Below the pieces are notes generated by a model. It made no database searches and was not told where the DNA came from. It saw only the letters and a list, made by a program, of their open reading frames with translations. From Cytospora piceicola (taxonomy: Eukaryota; Ascomycota; Sordariomycetes; Diaporthales; Cytosporaceae), in contig JALQBC010000007.1 in NCBI GenBank assembly GCA_023375675.1, forward strand, positions 248,001-312,000: 64,000 nt of DNA, written 5' to 3'. Below, piece after piece: positions 1 through 11,780 of the stretch (position 1 is the stretch's first letter; every line of letters starts with the position of its first letter). Position numbers and translations under genes: made by a program.

Positions 1-33
1 AGCGCTAGGCTCGACGCCGTCGAAGCGACCCAT
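1..33 (-). CDS. Possible 5' end of a gene leaving the left edge
   Basis: On the minus strand an ATG at 33 opens a frame that runs off the window after 11 codons (MGRFDGVEPSA). It is preceded by a pyrimidine-rich, leader-like stretch at about 34-110. No family can be recognised from so few residues. The call rests only on the start context and the leader composition. The longer frame through 409 on the same strand looks like untranslated leader rather than protein. Confidence 0.3.
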   Translation of the reverse strand, partial: MGRFDGVEPSA

Positions 34-1788
34 GATGCTGGCTGATGCTGAGAAAGGACGGCTGGAGAGGGAGAGGGCTGGCTGGAAACGCGAAGTGATC
101 AATCTGGCAGAGCTGGTCGTAGTGCGCCGTGAGAGAGTCCGAAGGGCGAACATGGCGGGCAGTTGTATCTTTCTTTATACTTTGAGTGTCTTGCAATGCA
201 GGCGCAACGGTCCACCGAATCGAGAAAGTCTGTGGTAATCGGGTGTCACGAAAACTAGGTAAAGACTTGAGCAATTGGACCCGTATCGATGTGGTAAGTA
301 CAAGAGTTATCACAGAAAAAGGTGTGGGCGCGAAGAGTGTTTTACGTCGCCTTTCAACAAAGTGTGTGACGAGGGAAGCTCCGAAACGGTCAATAGTTGG
401 TAGTTCCAAGTTGCAAGGGTCTCGCCTTCCGTACAGCGGGGTCTACATCTGCACCAGGTAGTAATTGACGGCTTATCAGCACCGGTTCTAGTGGGGTGGC
501 GACCATGATGGGCTCCGCACGTGCTCCGGAGCAGCGGGGTGGGGTGCAGTATCGGGTTGTAGATCCAGCGGCCCAGAACTGCACAGGCAAGAACGGCATT
601 TGAGATGGCCATCTCTTGGTATACTTACGGTAAATCACTACTTGAAGAGGCCGCTCTCGTTACCCTCAATCGCAGTATACCAAAGATATTCACAGCTCGA
701 ATCGGTGTTGTTTATTGGCGATTATATCCAGTCGAGCGACATCTTCTCTTATCCGTCCATGTTTCCGTTTGTTATGTACTCAACATGAATAAGGTATGCT
801 TAAGGCGGGACCAGACGGCCAAGCTCACTGCTCCCCATGAGCCTTTCCCCTTTGGGCATGTCCAGCCGGACCAAAACCTCGACGACCCGGGTCACTGGAC
901 CTGTGCACCGGGCCGGGTTTGGAGCGTTTTGGAATGGGCTTTTGTATGTAGCTCTGGTTTAGCAAATCACATCGTCTCATTCTCACGGCACAGCGCGTCT
1001 CAAGTCATGCCGATTTCGGGTGGTCGCGATGAGTCCTAATCGTACTCAGCCTTGTGACTAAAAGGGGAATGTCCATGCGGCTCAGATTGGGTTACGGAGT
1101 AGGCATTGGCAATATCTACATAATGAATTGAGGACCAGATCTCGATTACTTACGGTGTAGACGCCCTCCTCATGGGCATGTCCCGAGGAGATAGGGAGGC
1201 CTAGTTCGTATAATCAATACATTATGTACTTGGGTCTCATCGGTTCGATTCACGCCGAGCTTCGACATGTCACAATCGGCAAAGTGTTGGGAGACGACGA
1301 GAACGTCTCTGATTAATTCATTCAAGATGATCTTGTCCACCTGAGCCGGAATCAGGTAGTTCTTATGGCAAGACCATAACTATTGCTGTCAAAGGCAAAT
1401 TCTCCGAAACGCCTGTGCCTGAAGTGTATCTGCAAAGCAAATTATGCTGCCTCAATCTTTATGATCAAAAGCGATGCGCTTTGCGCCAACTACAGCAAGG
1501 GAATCTACTGATACGCCAGACTCTTAGCAGCCTCCCCATTCCCTGAAAGACAACGGATATGTACAGAGACAATACCGACTGTTGAAGAAAAAATGAACCC
1601 CGTAACGCCTCGACCTCAATACGAGGCCTCGCCATAACTTCGCCGTATCCCACGGTCAAAGTGAGAGAGGATGAACGCGATCCTGAACGGACCGAATCGA
1701 AGGCGGTGACAACAGTGCCACCGCGAGGGTATACCTAATAATCGTAAAACAAAGAGGAAAGCGTTCATCGAACCACCACAGGCTAACG
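34..1788. other. Intergenic, no gene seen
   Basis: No frame here reads like a protein on either strand. The T-loop-like GGTTCGATTC near 1242 has no pairing arms around it. The part next to 33 is probably the leader and promoter of the gene on the left edge, and the part near 1,788 the 3' flank of the Cbf1-like gene. Confidence 0.5.
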
Positions 1789-2836
1789 TTATGGCTTCTG
1801 CCCGCCGTTCTGTCCAGAGCCATCCTCGTTCTGGAGAGCATCGGGAGACAGACCGGCTCCCTGAGCGACTCTCTTCCACATCTCAAGCTCATGGTAAAGC
1901 CGGTCGCACTCGTTCTTGAGCTTATCGTTGGAACTGCTCAGCTCGGCGATGGCCTGCTCTGTGAGAAGCTTCTCCAGGGTCCACTTCTCGATCGCTTGCT
2001 GCTCGTCCTCCTTAAGCTTGGTGATGTAGCGGACCGCGTTTTGAAGGATGGATCCCTTGTTCTTCTCGCAACCGGGAACAATCTTGGCAAGTTCGTTGAT
2101 ACCCTCATTGATCGTCTCACGGCGACGGCGCTCGACTAAAATGGGTCAGTATGATGTCCAGGGGAGGAATGATACGGCCTGGTTTGGCCCGGCCTGGCCT
2201 GGCTGTGCCATGAAAACACTCACCCTCCTTGTGATTGTCCTTTCGCATCTTGTGCCACTCCTCTGAACCAACAGCAGGCTTTGGATTTGGGGTCGTGGAG
2301 TAGCGAGCTCCTGGCATGTCCTGGTGCATGCCGCCATCTGGTGACTGGACGACAGCGCTCGCGTTTGCCAAGGCCTGGTGGTCCATGGGCAGGCCATCGG
2401 TCTGAGACACATCATGTGTGTAGGGCACTAGGGCCTGGTGGTTCTCCTGCTCACCACTAATCTGGGCGGCAAATGTGTCTTCAGATGGCTGAGGTGCATG
2501 GATGGTGGGATAGACCAGGGCGGCAGCAGCAGTACTGGATGCATTCGCGGGATCGGCAGCATCCGTGTTGTCGGTCCCAGCCGCAGCTTGCTGGAGGGCG
2601 TCAAAGTCAGAGACGTTGACGCCAGCGGCAGCAGCGTGGGCGGTGTCCATGGCGCTGTTGGCATAGGCATCTGCTGGATCTGGACTGGTCATGTTGGCTC
2701 GCTTGGAACGGCGAAGGTCGGGCGAAGTTTCACCAGGTCGTTTTCTCTTTTGAGGAGGGGAGTTGGTGAGGGCTGAAAGGTCTGGCTCGTTGGTCGCAAC
2801 TTGCGCCATTACGAGCGCTGCAAGTTCTGAAGACAT
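1789..2836 (-). CDS. cbf1: Cbf1-like bHLH transcription factor
   Basis: Two exons on the minus strand, 2836-2224 and 2135-1789, give 319 residues. The donor is GTGAGT and the intron is 88 bp; joining restores HKE-VERRRRETINEG in phase. Residues 1-195 are low-complexity, with a basic PPQKRKRPGE stretch near 26 (possible nuclear signal). Residues about 197-250 form the bHLH, with the His, Glu and Arg contacts of E-box (CACGTG) binders and the NKGSIL helix-2 start typical of Cbf1/CBP1. A leucine-rich coiled coil (about 245-290) follows. In yeasts Cbf1 binds CACGTG at centromeres and at sulphur and methionine gene promoters; that role is known for the family and inferred here. An upstream in-frame ATG at 2896 exists, but a CAG directly before 2836 could be the acceptor of a leader intron, so 2836 is preferred. 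Confidence 0.88.
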
Positions 2837-5273
2837 CTGTGCTTTTGATCCACAAGACCGTCTCGCTACAATCCTGGTTAGAATCTGAGACGACATTGAA
2901 ATGGTCTTGCCTGTCCTAAAAGGACCAAGGCCAGCAGCCACTTATGGTGTAGCCATTCACAACGGAAGTGAAAACGTGTGGGCGCGTAGACAGAAAGAAC
3001 AGCACGACGTAAGGCCACTTGCGCCTTGTTTGATCGATCGATCTCGAAGTAATCCTATCGACGATTGCATATGGCCCACTTGAGCCGATCCTCTCTGGGT
3101 GGGTGAGCCTTGAGCTTCTGTCGCAAGACGCGACGCGATGCGACGCGACGACGAAGACGCGAGGGTCTCGCCAAATGTGATGACAGATGATGCTGACGGA
3201 CAAAAATTGCTCTTGAGATCCATCGTGAACCCGAAACCAGGGTGTTATTGTGTAGCAGTATCCACCAGAATGATTGATGTGGAAGGCCAGATTGATAGCT
3301 AGGGAAATTTATATGGCACATTGGCACTTACGAGACTATGTCATGTGTCAGGTCAGGTGCTGATTGCGTTGATAGACGGAGATGGCTCTCGTCGGCGACA
3401 AAGGCTCGTCGGAATAACCACAACAGGGTCGAGGAAGGGATTTAGTAGACCCAGGAGGTTGATCTGATACTCAGCTGTCAGATTTAACCAAGTCCGAATC
3501 GAAAAGGACGATTGTCGATGGATGCATACCTGTATGGCCGTCGCCTGGTCTTTCTTGGGGTGGATGCTCGTGACCAGATTCACGTGAGCTGGCGAGTTTG
3601 GTCGTCGGGAGCTGGTTGCTTTTTGAAGGTGGAGGGGGCCAGCCATGGCCAGCTTTGGTCGAAGGTCGAGCTGAGGACCCACCGGGCCCAGTCCGGCCCA
3701 GCCATTGGTCAGTGTGCAGTGGACATTTGGACAGTGGTCAGTGGACAGTGGTTAGTTGGTCCAGTGGTCAGTTGGTCAGTTGGTCAGTGCAACTGTAGTG
3801 TACAATACAAGTACAGAACGGTACAAAACAGCCTAGTCCGTGGGTGGGCGGCCAGTCAGGGCTGTCAAAACCCAGTCAACGGTTGGTTGTCGTCTGCTTA
3901 CATCAGCACCTAAAGCACCTCTGATTGCCGTTTCTCTTCCTGTCCGGGGCAAGTCATTGTCAACCTCATTTTAGCCTGACTTGCCCGTACTTTGACCTTG
4001 CCCCACCCACACCAACTGCGACACCAACTGCAACAATCCACCTGGGCAACAACCACATGTGAACCACCCCTCATGCCCTCCAGCCCTCCAGCCCTCCTCC
4101 TAAAAGAACACGCACCCAGGCCTGCCAGGCACCCCCTAACACCTAATAATAACACTGCCAACCTAACTTGGTATTCCTTACATCCCGCTTACGCCACCAG
4201 CCCACATATATACACATAATGTCACAGCTGTTACAGATCCGTACAGGTGCAGATTTCTGGGTGACACAATGTGACTGTAACCGAGTCGAGGCTTGTCAAC
4301 CTTGGGAAACCGGTGAGATGTTGGCTGCATGCTGCTTCATCCGTATGACACTGGTTAGAGCTAAACATGCATCCCGCTGATTACGACTGTTTCTGATCAT
4401 CATCTCGGGCTGCCAACCCTGATTGGTAAAATCAGTGGTAAATTGATTAATATATCGAGTGGAAGGGAAGCTTTCAGGAGCACCCGATCAACCTGCCAGC
4501 TTCGTGAGCCCTCTCTCCTGCTTCCCCCAGACTGTGTCGGAAGAGGACTCAAAACTGTGGCGAGGCTGTTTGTCTCAGCAGGGAACTTCAACTTCCAAGG
4601 TTTCCAAGGTTTTCATGGTTATGCCGAAACTTATGTACGGATTAGAGTACTCTACCGACTGTAGCACCTCACCTACTATAGCAGTAATTCGTATGGACCG
4701 TATACCTAAGTAAACACTGGCCATTGCCGTTGGGGAATGTCCGCCCCAACCTGGTCAAGTGATACAGAGACACAACTAAGATGGTGTGTAGAAGAAGAAG
4801 GACTCATGCCGTCTCGGGCGATATGTATGCCCAAGGGAGCCCGAGAGTTCCCCTTCAGCTTGACCTGCCGGCCAGAATCTCACATACCCTATTTTCCGTT
4901 GAGATCCCTTCGCCCTTCCTCGGTCCAGGAGCCGTAAAGGCTGCCGGGAAGAATAGTACGTCGCATATCTCGGCCGAACACGATGGGGTTAATATATATG
5001 ATGTTGGGTTAATACGTGGTTTGGCCAATTAAAAGCTATACAGTATTCACACGCCTGGCGTTGCGATAAGAGCGCAAGAGTGCAGTATACAGTAGTACTT
5101 AGATACATACAGACACACTTTCCTACACAGTACATACTCGCTTATCGATTATCGGCAGCGTCATTGCGTTGTACCCGACACCCACCACTCTTCTGCCCCC
5201 TCCCCCAACTTCTTACCAACACAATTCTGAAGCCATTATTCTTTCCAAGTACGGATCAGCACGTACGTCCGAG
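2837..5273. promoter_or_regulatory. Divergent intergenic region between cbf1 and gid9
   Basis: About 2.4 kb separates two genes read outward, so it should hold both promoters and leaders. It carries a degenerate GTCAGT repeat at about 3709-3789, a CACGTG at 3581-3586 and AT-richer stretches at 4430-5060. The 5080-5270 part is pyrimidine-rich and probably the gid9 leader. None of the short frames looks coding. Confidence 0.5.
3709..3789. repeat. Degenerate GTCAGT/GGTCAGTT tandem repeat
   Basis: Units of six to eight bases built around GGTCAGT and GGACAGT recur about nine times in 80 bp upstream of the Cbf1-like gene. It is read directly from the sequence and is imperfect. Confidence 0.7.
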
Positions 5274-6705
5274 ATGGCAGAACACTCGGTCACCAAGATC
5301 GACCATGCAAATCACCTTTTGCTGGTAAGTCAACTCCAATATCCACCACCGCATACGATGGGACGTGAAGCGCAACCAGTGAGAGCATCCACCCCCCCTT
5401 GTGGCTAACACCTTCCGTCCTCCTTAACATCCAGGACCAACCCCTCGTCCGGCTCCCATACGAACTCCTTCACAAGAACTTCCGATCGGCCCACTTCACC
5501 GTCGCGAAGGAAGACACCTTCGTCAAGAAGCAGCTCAAAGACACGGCCAACGCCGCCCTGAAGGGTGGCGCCAGCCCCGACGATGTCCTCCGGAACCTCG
5601 ACACCATCATCGCCCGCATGCGTGGCGTCAAGCGGAAGCTCGAGAGCTGCGACCAGGAGGAGGCCAGGCTGTACCAGCAGCTGGGCGCCCGGGCCCGCCA
5701 CCTGAACGACCTGACGGGCATGCACGCGTTCGAGGACGTCAAGTACGAGCACTGGTCCCGGAAGAGGCTGGACCGACTGATGGTGGACTACCTCATGAGG
5801 CAGGGCTACAGCCAGAGCGCGAGGGCCCTTGCCAACGACAAGGGCATCGGGGACCTGGTCGACATCGAGACGTTTGAGCAGATGAACCGGATACGGCAGA
5901 GCTTGCTGAATAGGAGCGTCAAGGAGGCGCTGGATTGGTGCGCCGAGAACAAGAAGGAGCTCAGAAAGATGGACGTGAGTCCTCGGACCCTAGTCATCAG
6001 ATCAACAGATGAACCATCTCCCTCTCCCGTGTTCGATGTGAACTAACCCTCCCGCCCTCGTCACCGGTACAGAGCAACCTCGAGTTCCAACTCCGCTTCC
6101 AGCAGTACATCGAGCTCGTGCGCACGCAGGACGAGGACAAGCTCCTCGAGGCCATCGCCTTCGCGCGCAGGTTCCTCTACCCCTTCAAGGAGAGCTTCCC
6201 GGACGACTACGGGCGGGCGGCGGTGCTCCTGGCATTCCCGCCCGACGCCACTGACGACGAGCACCGGGCCATGTACGACCCCTCGCGCTGGGCCCGGCTC
6301 GCCGACATATTCACGGAGCGGCACAACGCCCTCCTGGGCCTCCCCTCCTTCCCCCTGCTGCACGTCGCCCTCCAGTCGGGCCTCTCGGCCCTCAAGACCC
6401 CGGCCTGCCACTCCAGCCACGCCAGCTCCTCGTCCACGCCCTCCCACCACACCAGCCTGACCAGCTCCGTCTGCCCCATCTGCTCCACCGAGCTCAACGA
6501 GCTGGCCCGCAGCGTCCCCTACGCCCACCACACCCAGAGCCACGTCGAGCACGACCTCCTGCTGCTGCCCAACGGCAGGGTCTACGGCCGGCAGAAGCTT
6601 GAGGTCTACGCGCGCAAGGCCGGCCTGCCCGCGGGCAAGGTCAAGGACTTGAGGACCGGGGAGGTGTACTCGATGGACACGTTGAAGAAGGTGTACATCA
6701 CGTGA
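5274..6705 (+). CDS. gid9: Gid9/Fyv10 (MAEA-like) subunit of the GID/CTLH E3 ubiquitin ligase
   Basis: Three exons, 5274-5324, 5435-5974 and 6073-6705, encode 407 residues; donors are GTAAGT and GTGAGT and all junctions are in phase 0. Residues about 124-158 form a LisH motif ([20 protein letters not shown]), about 160-240 the CTLH helical domain, and about 331-407 the degenerate RING of this family, starting CPIC and ending KKVYIT. In yeast Gid9/Fyv10 pairs with Gid2 as the catalytic RING pair that ubiquitinates gluconeogenic enzymes on return to glucose; the same role is inferred here. Length matches MAEA proteins (about 400). The linker near 285-330 is unusually Ser/His-rich. The stop is followed at 6842 by a C-run/T-run tract. 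Confidence 0.95.
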
Positions 6706-7593
6706 GGCATGCCCTTTGGCTGTGTGGGTACGGAGTTAGGTATGGAGTATTCCTGTCTTTGTGAGTATCGGTGTGAGACTCAGTGAGAATGGTAATATCC
6801 ACACATATCGATGGGCTAGCGAGTGTCATTATCATATTGTACCCCCCCCCCCTTTTTTTTGTCTTCTGTTTTGAATTTTCTTTTTGGGGCTTTTTGTCCT
6901 TTGCTCTTCTTTCCCAAGACTCATAGCATAGCGTTTTCGGTGGGATAGGAAATGGCGTTATAGGAAACGTTAAGGGAAGCGGGACTAGACTTCCTTTTGG
7001 AATATGTACTTACGTATGTATGCTATGGTGCTATCGCATTACTGCAAGGCGACATTAGTTAAGCAGATCCGGCTTTGCTTTATATTTGAAGCGGCCACAG
7101 GGATTTCAGTTCATGTGTGCCTAGTGTCTAGGTGATGTCCTATCGCCGTATAAAAAACCATGCGTGCGCGAGTGGCATCCCAATAGTACGTTTCTGACAT
7201 GTCAATGAGGATGGAGGAAGCTCGATGGAATGCATGGATATATTCCGCTGTCCATACCAGGTATCCACACTTGCTGTCAAAAAGATGAAAGACGACAAAC
7301 ACAAAACAACAATACTAAAGGCCCAAGACCCCGGCCCCCACCCCCCCCCCCGAATTCATACACCCATAGAAGACCATTCCAGTCCAGATGGCCAGCCCCG
7401 AAGTCCGATTTTTTTGCTTTTCATTCTCCCAACTCCGTTGTGCAAAACCAACTACCTTGAGGGTACCCCCCAGTTCGACCAATTTCTTCCCGCCGACCTC
7501 AGCCTGTCCGAGGAAGGAAGGTAATGGGCAAAAAAAAGAAGAGGGCGGTCGCCTCGTGTGGTCGGCGCTCCTTATCGCTTGCAAGCCATCACA
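6706..7593. other. 3' flank of gid9, no gene seen
   Basis: A C11-T8 tract at 6842-6860 lies 137 bp after the gid9 stop. Further C-runs occur at about 7336-7351. The short frames do not read like proteins. Confidence 0.5.
6842..6860. repeat. Homopolymer C11-T8 tract
   Basis: Eleven C followed directly by eight T, in the probable 3' untranslated region of gid9. A similar C/T tract follows the WDR70 gene at 60431-60454. Confidence 0.9.
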
Positions 7594-8163
7594 TCACCGA
7601 GGTTGGCTTCCATCCCCCCCTCGCCCGTTCCTAGGCCACCCCTGATTTCTGTACCTGTTGTTGCCGCCGTGTCCAGGTTGCAAGTTTGTGCAGGGTGGCC
7701 CAGGAAGATCGCCCGGTGAGACATGTCGACTTTGAACCGGGTGCAACGGCGGTGCCGGGGCCACAAGTGGATTTGCATAATAATTTTGTATCTGAAAGGA
7801 CTCCCGTATAGGGGACCTAAGCCAGTGTGGACCCATGAACATGTATGAACTTTGATGATTACGTGGCTGATAGTACGCCGAACCGTAACCTGGACTCCTG
7901 CTAGGCGACATTGGAGACGATTGTGCTGGTTGCACATGAGCTCGTTGTTGAGCTCGTTGCGCTGGGTGAAACGGTATTTGAGATTCAGGTCTTGGCCGAA
8001 AGTCTGTCGCTGTTGCAGCGAGTGGCCTGCTTCGCTGTTGATTGCCCTCCTGATCCGGGTTACCGCTCCTTCGCTCCTGAGACGCCTCTCCCTCGCTTTT
8101 CCGATACAAAAGGTACTTCTCTATATTAGGAAAGTGATTCTCGATACAACCGCAACATGGCAT
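7594..8163 (-). CDS. Possible small gene or in-frame extension behind pop2
   Basis: A 189-codon open frame from an ATG at 8163, starting MPCCGCIENHFPNIEKYLL and then rich in Gln, Pro, Ser, Arg and Tyr. It resembles no family I know. It starts only 72 bp after the pop2 stop on the same strand and in the same frame, and those 24 intervening codons are also open. It could be a separate short gene, a translated 3' region, a readthrough tail of Pop2, or chance. The composition looks more protein-like than an ordinary 3' untranslated region, but no conserved domain supports it. Confidence 0.35.
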   Translation of the reverse strand: MPCCGCIENHFPNIEKYLLYRKSEGEASQERRSGNPDQEGNQQRSRPLAATATDFRPRPESQIPFHPAQRAQQRAHVQPAQSSPMSPSRSPGYGSAYYQPRNHQSSYMFMGPHWLRSPIRESFQIQNYYANPLVAPAPPLHPVQSRHVSPGDLPGPPCTNLQPGHGGNNRYRNQGWPRNGRGGDGSQPR

Positions 8164-8235
8164 ATCGAAATGTGGTGGTCGTAGGTCAGGCGGCGGCGGC
8201 CGCTGGGCTTGTCGAGGCTGAGCCGTGGGTCCACC

Positions 8236-9800
8236 CTATCTGCCACCCAGCTGGAAGTTCCCAAAAACACCCCCTCCGCCTCCGGGCGTCATAGGTCCCA
8301 TACTACTCACACCATTAGTGTTGTGCGACTGCGCAGCCGGAGTCTGCACCAGGCCGGCATTGGCCTGGTTTGGCGTACTTGGTGTTCCCCCGTTCCGTCC
8401 GCCATTCTGCGGAGGCGTGCTTTCCACTCCTGCCTGTGGCGCCTGCTGCTGTGACACGCCTGGAGGAGCTGCTATGTCCGGCACGCCGAGACCCCAGATC
8501 TTGCCGACGTGCTCGGGGGGTATTTCACCGTTGAACACCTTCTCGCGCATCTGAAAGAACACCTTGCCCGTGAGCAGGGAGTCCGATCCTGCTTGGTGTG
8601 CGGATCCCACGCGCTTGATCTTGAGGGCATCTGCTATGCTCTCCAACCCAGACTTCTGTTCGAATTTTTGCAGCAGTTCTGTTGTGCTCGGGTCGGACGG
8701 GGTCAAGTGGCCTGCGTTGTGAAGCTTGATCGCATGCTTCATGAGGTGCTTAACGTCGTATGTACTCGGGAAGTAGGTGTTCATGAGCCTCGCGAACTCA
8801 TACTCGTCATTCGGCAGGGGCTTGCACATGAGCAGCTTCGTAAGATATCCGAAGTCATAGCCTCCGTGGAATGATATCCACCTGACATCTTCGAAGAATG
8901 TCAGCCCCGAGGGGATGAGCAGAGATGCAAAGGTGTGTGGGTCGATTCCGTCTCGCTCGAGCAGTGCAAAGTCGATGCCTGCCTGCTGTAGTGACTCGAT
9001 CGATTGTTGGTTGAACATGTCGTCCTTCAGGGAGAAGCTGAAGTTGAACTGCCAAGCATGTGGGAGCTGGCTTTGGTTCGCGTTCCTCCGCCCTGCGCCT
9101 CCAAGGTCCATCGTCTCTGCAAGGTTCGGCCTCGATGCGGGCGTCTCTCCGTCTTCGTTAAACAGGGTTATGCCGATCTGGATGACCTTCAGTAGGTCTA
9201 CGTTGGTACGCAGACATTGGTAGTGGTAATCGCTCTTGCCCCTAAAGCCACCCATTGGCCGGGCAACGACGCCAGGGAACTCGGTATCCTGTACGCCAGG
9301 TCAGACACGCATGCTCTTCTTCTCACCCCGCGATTCGCACGGGAACTCACCATAGCAATATATGGGTATTTGAGGACCAGCTCTCTAAGCACGGCCATCT
9401 CCTCCTCTAAGTTATGTTTCCACACCTCTCGTATCCGGCCCTTAGCCAGCTGAGTGCGAGCAGGGTGGTCCCCCATCACAGAGTGGCTTTGTTGTTGGGC
9501 GTGCTGCTGATGCTGGAGCGTTGCGCTGTGGAATCCCATCCTGGCTGCTTGGCTGGCGAGGCCAGTGTCGGGACCCACGCCGAAGCCTGCTGCAGCGGCA
9601 GAGTTCATCCCTCCTCCTAGGCCTAACACATTGCCGTTGGCCGCAAAGGATGGTATCTGGGCATTCGGGTTTAGGTGGGATGGGGTGCCGAGTTGTGGTG
9701 GGTAGTTGGCGGAATGGCCTGGGGTCAGGCCGGCGAACTGGTGTTGATAGGGAGCGACGTTACTCGGTCCGCTTTGGAACCTCGACAGCTGCGGAGGCAT
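8236..9800 (-). CDS. pop2: Pop2/Caf1 catalytic deadenylase of the CCR4-NOT complex
   Basis: Two exons, 9800-9351 and 9288-8236, give 500 residues. The donor GTGAGT falls directly after the codon before DTEFPG and the intron is 62 bp. Residues 1-125 are a Gly/Gln/Asn-rich tail. The DEDD nuclease fold starts near 126; catalytic residues are visible as Asp151 and Glu153 (DTEFPG), Asp295 (GGYDFGYL), and His381 with Asp386 (AHQAGSDSLL), so the active site looks complete. The C-terminal 90 residues are Pro/Gln/Gly-rich. The family shortens mRNA poly(A) tails in the cytoplasm with Ccr4 and Not1. The stop is TAG followed by G, after which the same frame stays open for 213 codons. The gene shares a 725-bp divergent region with the NDUFB3 gene. 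Confidence 0.95.
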
Positions 9801-10525
9801 GGTGGTGTTGCGCCCAGTGCTGGGGAGTCGGATTGTCTTGTCGGTGGTATTGGAAGTGCCGTCTCTGCTTTGGAGGGGACGATGAACTGACGTTGCATCG
9901 GAGAACGAGAGTGAGTCCCAATGTGAGCGAGGGTCGTGTCGAGGATACCTTATCGATGCTTTGTGTATGGGGGATTCTGTGGTAAGAATACGTTGTCCTT
10001 ATGTTTGCGCTTTGGGCTAAAGACTTGTTGAGATGCTCGGATTGGCGTCGAACCTTGTTGGTGAGGTTTGTCTTTGGCGACGTAGTTCAAGAGGATTGCA
10101 CAAGCTCCCGCGTCCACTGACTGGGCTCGAGCTCTGAAAGAGAGAGTGAGAGGGTCTGTGCGGGCAGCCAGCCGCTACTATGTAGTACACAGTACACAGC
10201 GTACCTAACACAGAGGTACATACCAAGGCATGCATCAAGGGCACCTGGAGTGATTTGTGGGCCACTATTTACTATTTACACAGCACTAGAGCCACTCCGG
10301 CGGCGTGTGCAACTCGGTAAACTCCCAGTGACCGTTGCCGTGATAGCCTACTGTCATTGAACCTCATCAATCGAATCATAGCAGCCCCCAGCCCAAGTAC
10401 ACCAGCGCAGTGCAGCTGTAAAACAGACTGAACTGGTATACACCATGTTGCGACCTACAATGTACGATTGAATCTCGAAATGCCTCCTGTTCCTCCGTCA
10501 ATTTGCTGATTCAATTTACTACAGG
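9801..10525. promoter_or_regulatory. Divergent promoter region of pop2 and ndufb3
   Basis: The 725 bp lie between two outward-facing genes and must contain both promoters. A CAG at 10523-10525 directly before the ndufb3 ATG suggests a leader intron there. Candidate elements were not resolved further. Confidence 0.55.
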
Positions 10526-10865
10526 ATGCTACGTGCCTCCCACGGCCGGCCGGGGAACGTGACCGGCTTCGACATCAACAGACTGAAAGAAGCCGCAGAG
10601 AAGCCCGTCTACGACCCATGGGATAGACAGTCAGTCCTGAAGGCGGCAATGAACAACCCACACTGTGCTACGAACACGACTGACACCTTGACAATACAGC
10701 GAGAGATGGCGATACACTGGCTTGTTCAGCCGGTGGAGCCGCTTCAAGGGAGCTTTCCCTGGACTGGGCATCGCGACCGTGGCATTCGCAGCGTACTGCG
10801 GATATGAATACATGTTCCTGAAGGACGAGCATCATGGCGAGGGACACGGCGAGGGACACCACTAA
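10526..10865 (+). CDS. ndufb3: NADH:ubiquinone oxidoreductase B12 subunit (NDUFB3-like)
   Basis: Two exons, 10526-10629 and 10700-10865, encode 89 residues. The donor GTCAGT and acceptor ACAG restore PWDRHERWRYTGLFSRWSRF in phase. NVTGFD near the N terminus, the PWDR-ERWRY block, and one membrane helix (residues about 56-75, PGLGIATVAFAAYCGYEYMF) followed by a His/Glu-rich end are the B12 pattern. It is an accessory subunit of the membrane arm of respiratory complex I, in the mitochondrial inner membrane, and as usual for this family shows no cleavable presequence. The 70-bp intron removes an in-frame block that does not fit the family, which supports the splice. Confidence 0.9.
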
Positions 10866-11780
10866 GAGCAGAGGGGAAGTGCGGGTTCTCATGAGTCGGG
10901 AACCACGATGTGGTTCCGCTCTACACATTAGACGCCAGGGCGGGGTCTGACTGACAGAGCAACAACAAGCCAGGAGGGTTTACAGATTCATAGTCTTGAA
11001 TTCCATTCTGATGACTTTTCCCACGGACATTGATCACTACCACTCAGCCACCAGGACGAGGCGGACTTCGAGGCAGTGGTTATACACAAAATACAAGGCA
11101 TGCACCCTGGAACTTAATACCGTGAGCCTTTCTGTCGGGTGTAAAAAGTTCATTCAGTATATCGTTGGATCCTGCAGAGACAAGTATTTGTTGTGACAGC
11201 AGAGTAGGCAATCCATCGTAGGTAACCTGGAACCACGACCGTTAGAGCAGTGCCTTCATGGAGGCTTGCCCGGTTTTCTTAGATGGCACAGCTCATTACA
11301 TAATACAGCACGAGGAAATTAACAAGACTAATGTAATGGCATAATCCATGGAGCAGGAATGGCTGTTTGATGAGGATTTCATTTGTCTCCCAGCAAGCAT
11401 CAAGCTGCATTGTCCGAGTCCAAGAAAAAACAAAACTATCCCAATTCTATCCGGGTGGGGGTATGCAACACAGACAATAGTCAGTCTCCCAAGCAGCCTT
11501 GTAATGCGGTTATGCCAAAACTAAGCCATGCTCCATACATTAGTATGATAACAAAATGGTCGTGGACCAAGAATCGAAGATAAAGAAAGAGAGAGAAGGT
11601 GAAGGAGAAGGAGAAGGAGGAGCAAGCAAGCGCCGCCGTATGTAAGCTACGGTACAAGCCAAGCGAGGTACCCTGTAGGGTCGCTAGCGACAAGGACAAT
11701 TCACCGCCCCCAACAACGCTCTCCCATGTCGCTGCGACCCAGATCCAGAGTTGGCGACGTTCCTCTCTTGGTTCGCACTC
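10866..11780. other. Convergent intergenic region, no gene seen
   Basis: The 3' flanks of ndufb3 (+) and of the coiled-coil gene (-) meet here. The frame of the coiled-coil gene stays open for about 100 codons past its stop, but that stretch is Ser/Phe/Leu-rich and reads like untranslated sequence. Confidence 0.5.

Noticed and set aside
1236..1265. GGTTCGATTC, resembling a tRNA T-loop and B box
   Set aside because: The flanking bases do not pair into a T arm and no D arm, anticodon arm or acceptor stem can be formed around it.
11483..11780. Open frame of about 100 codons past the coiled-coil gene stop
   Set aside because: Ser/Phe/Leu-rich translation of a pyrimidine-rich flank; it looks like untranslated sequence, unlike the extensions after pop2 and after 52,986.
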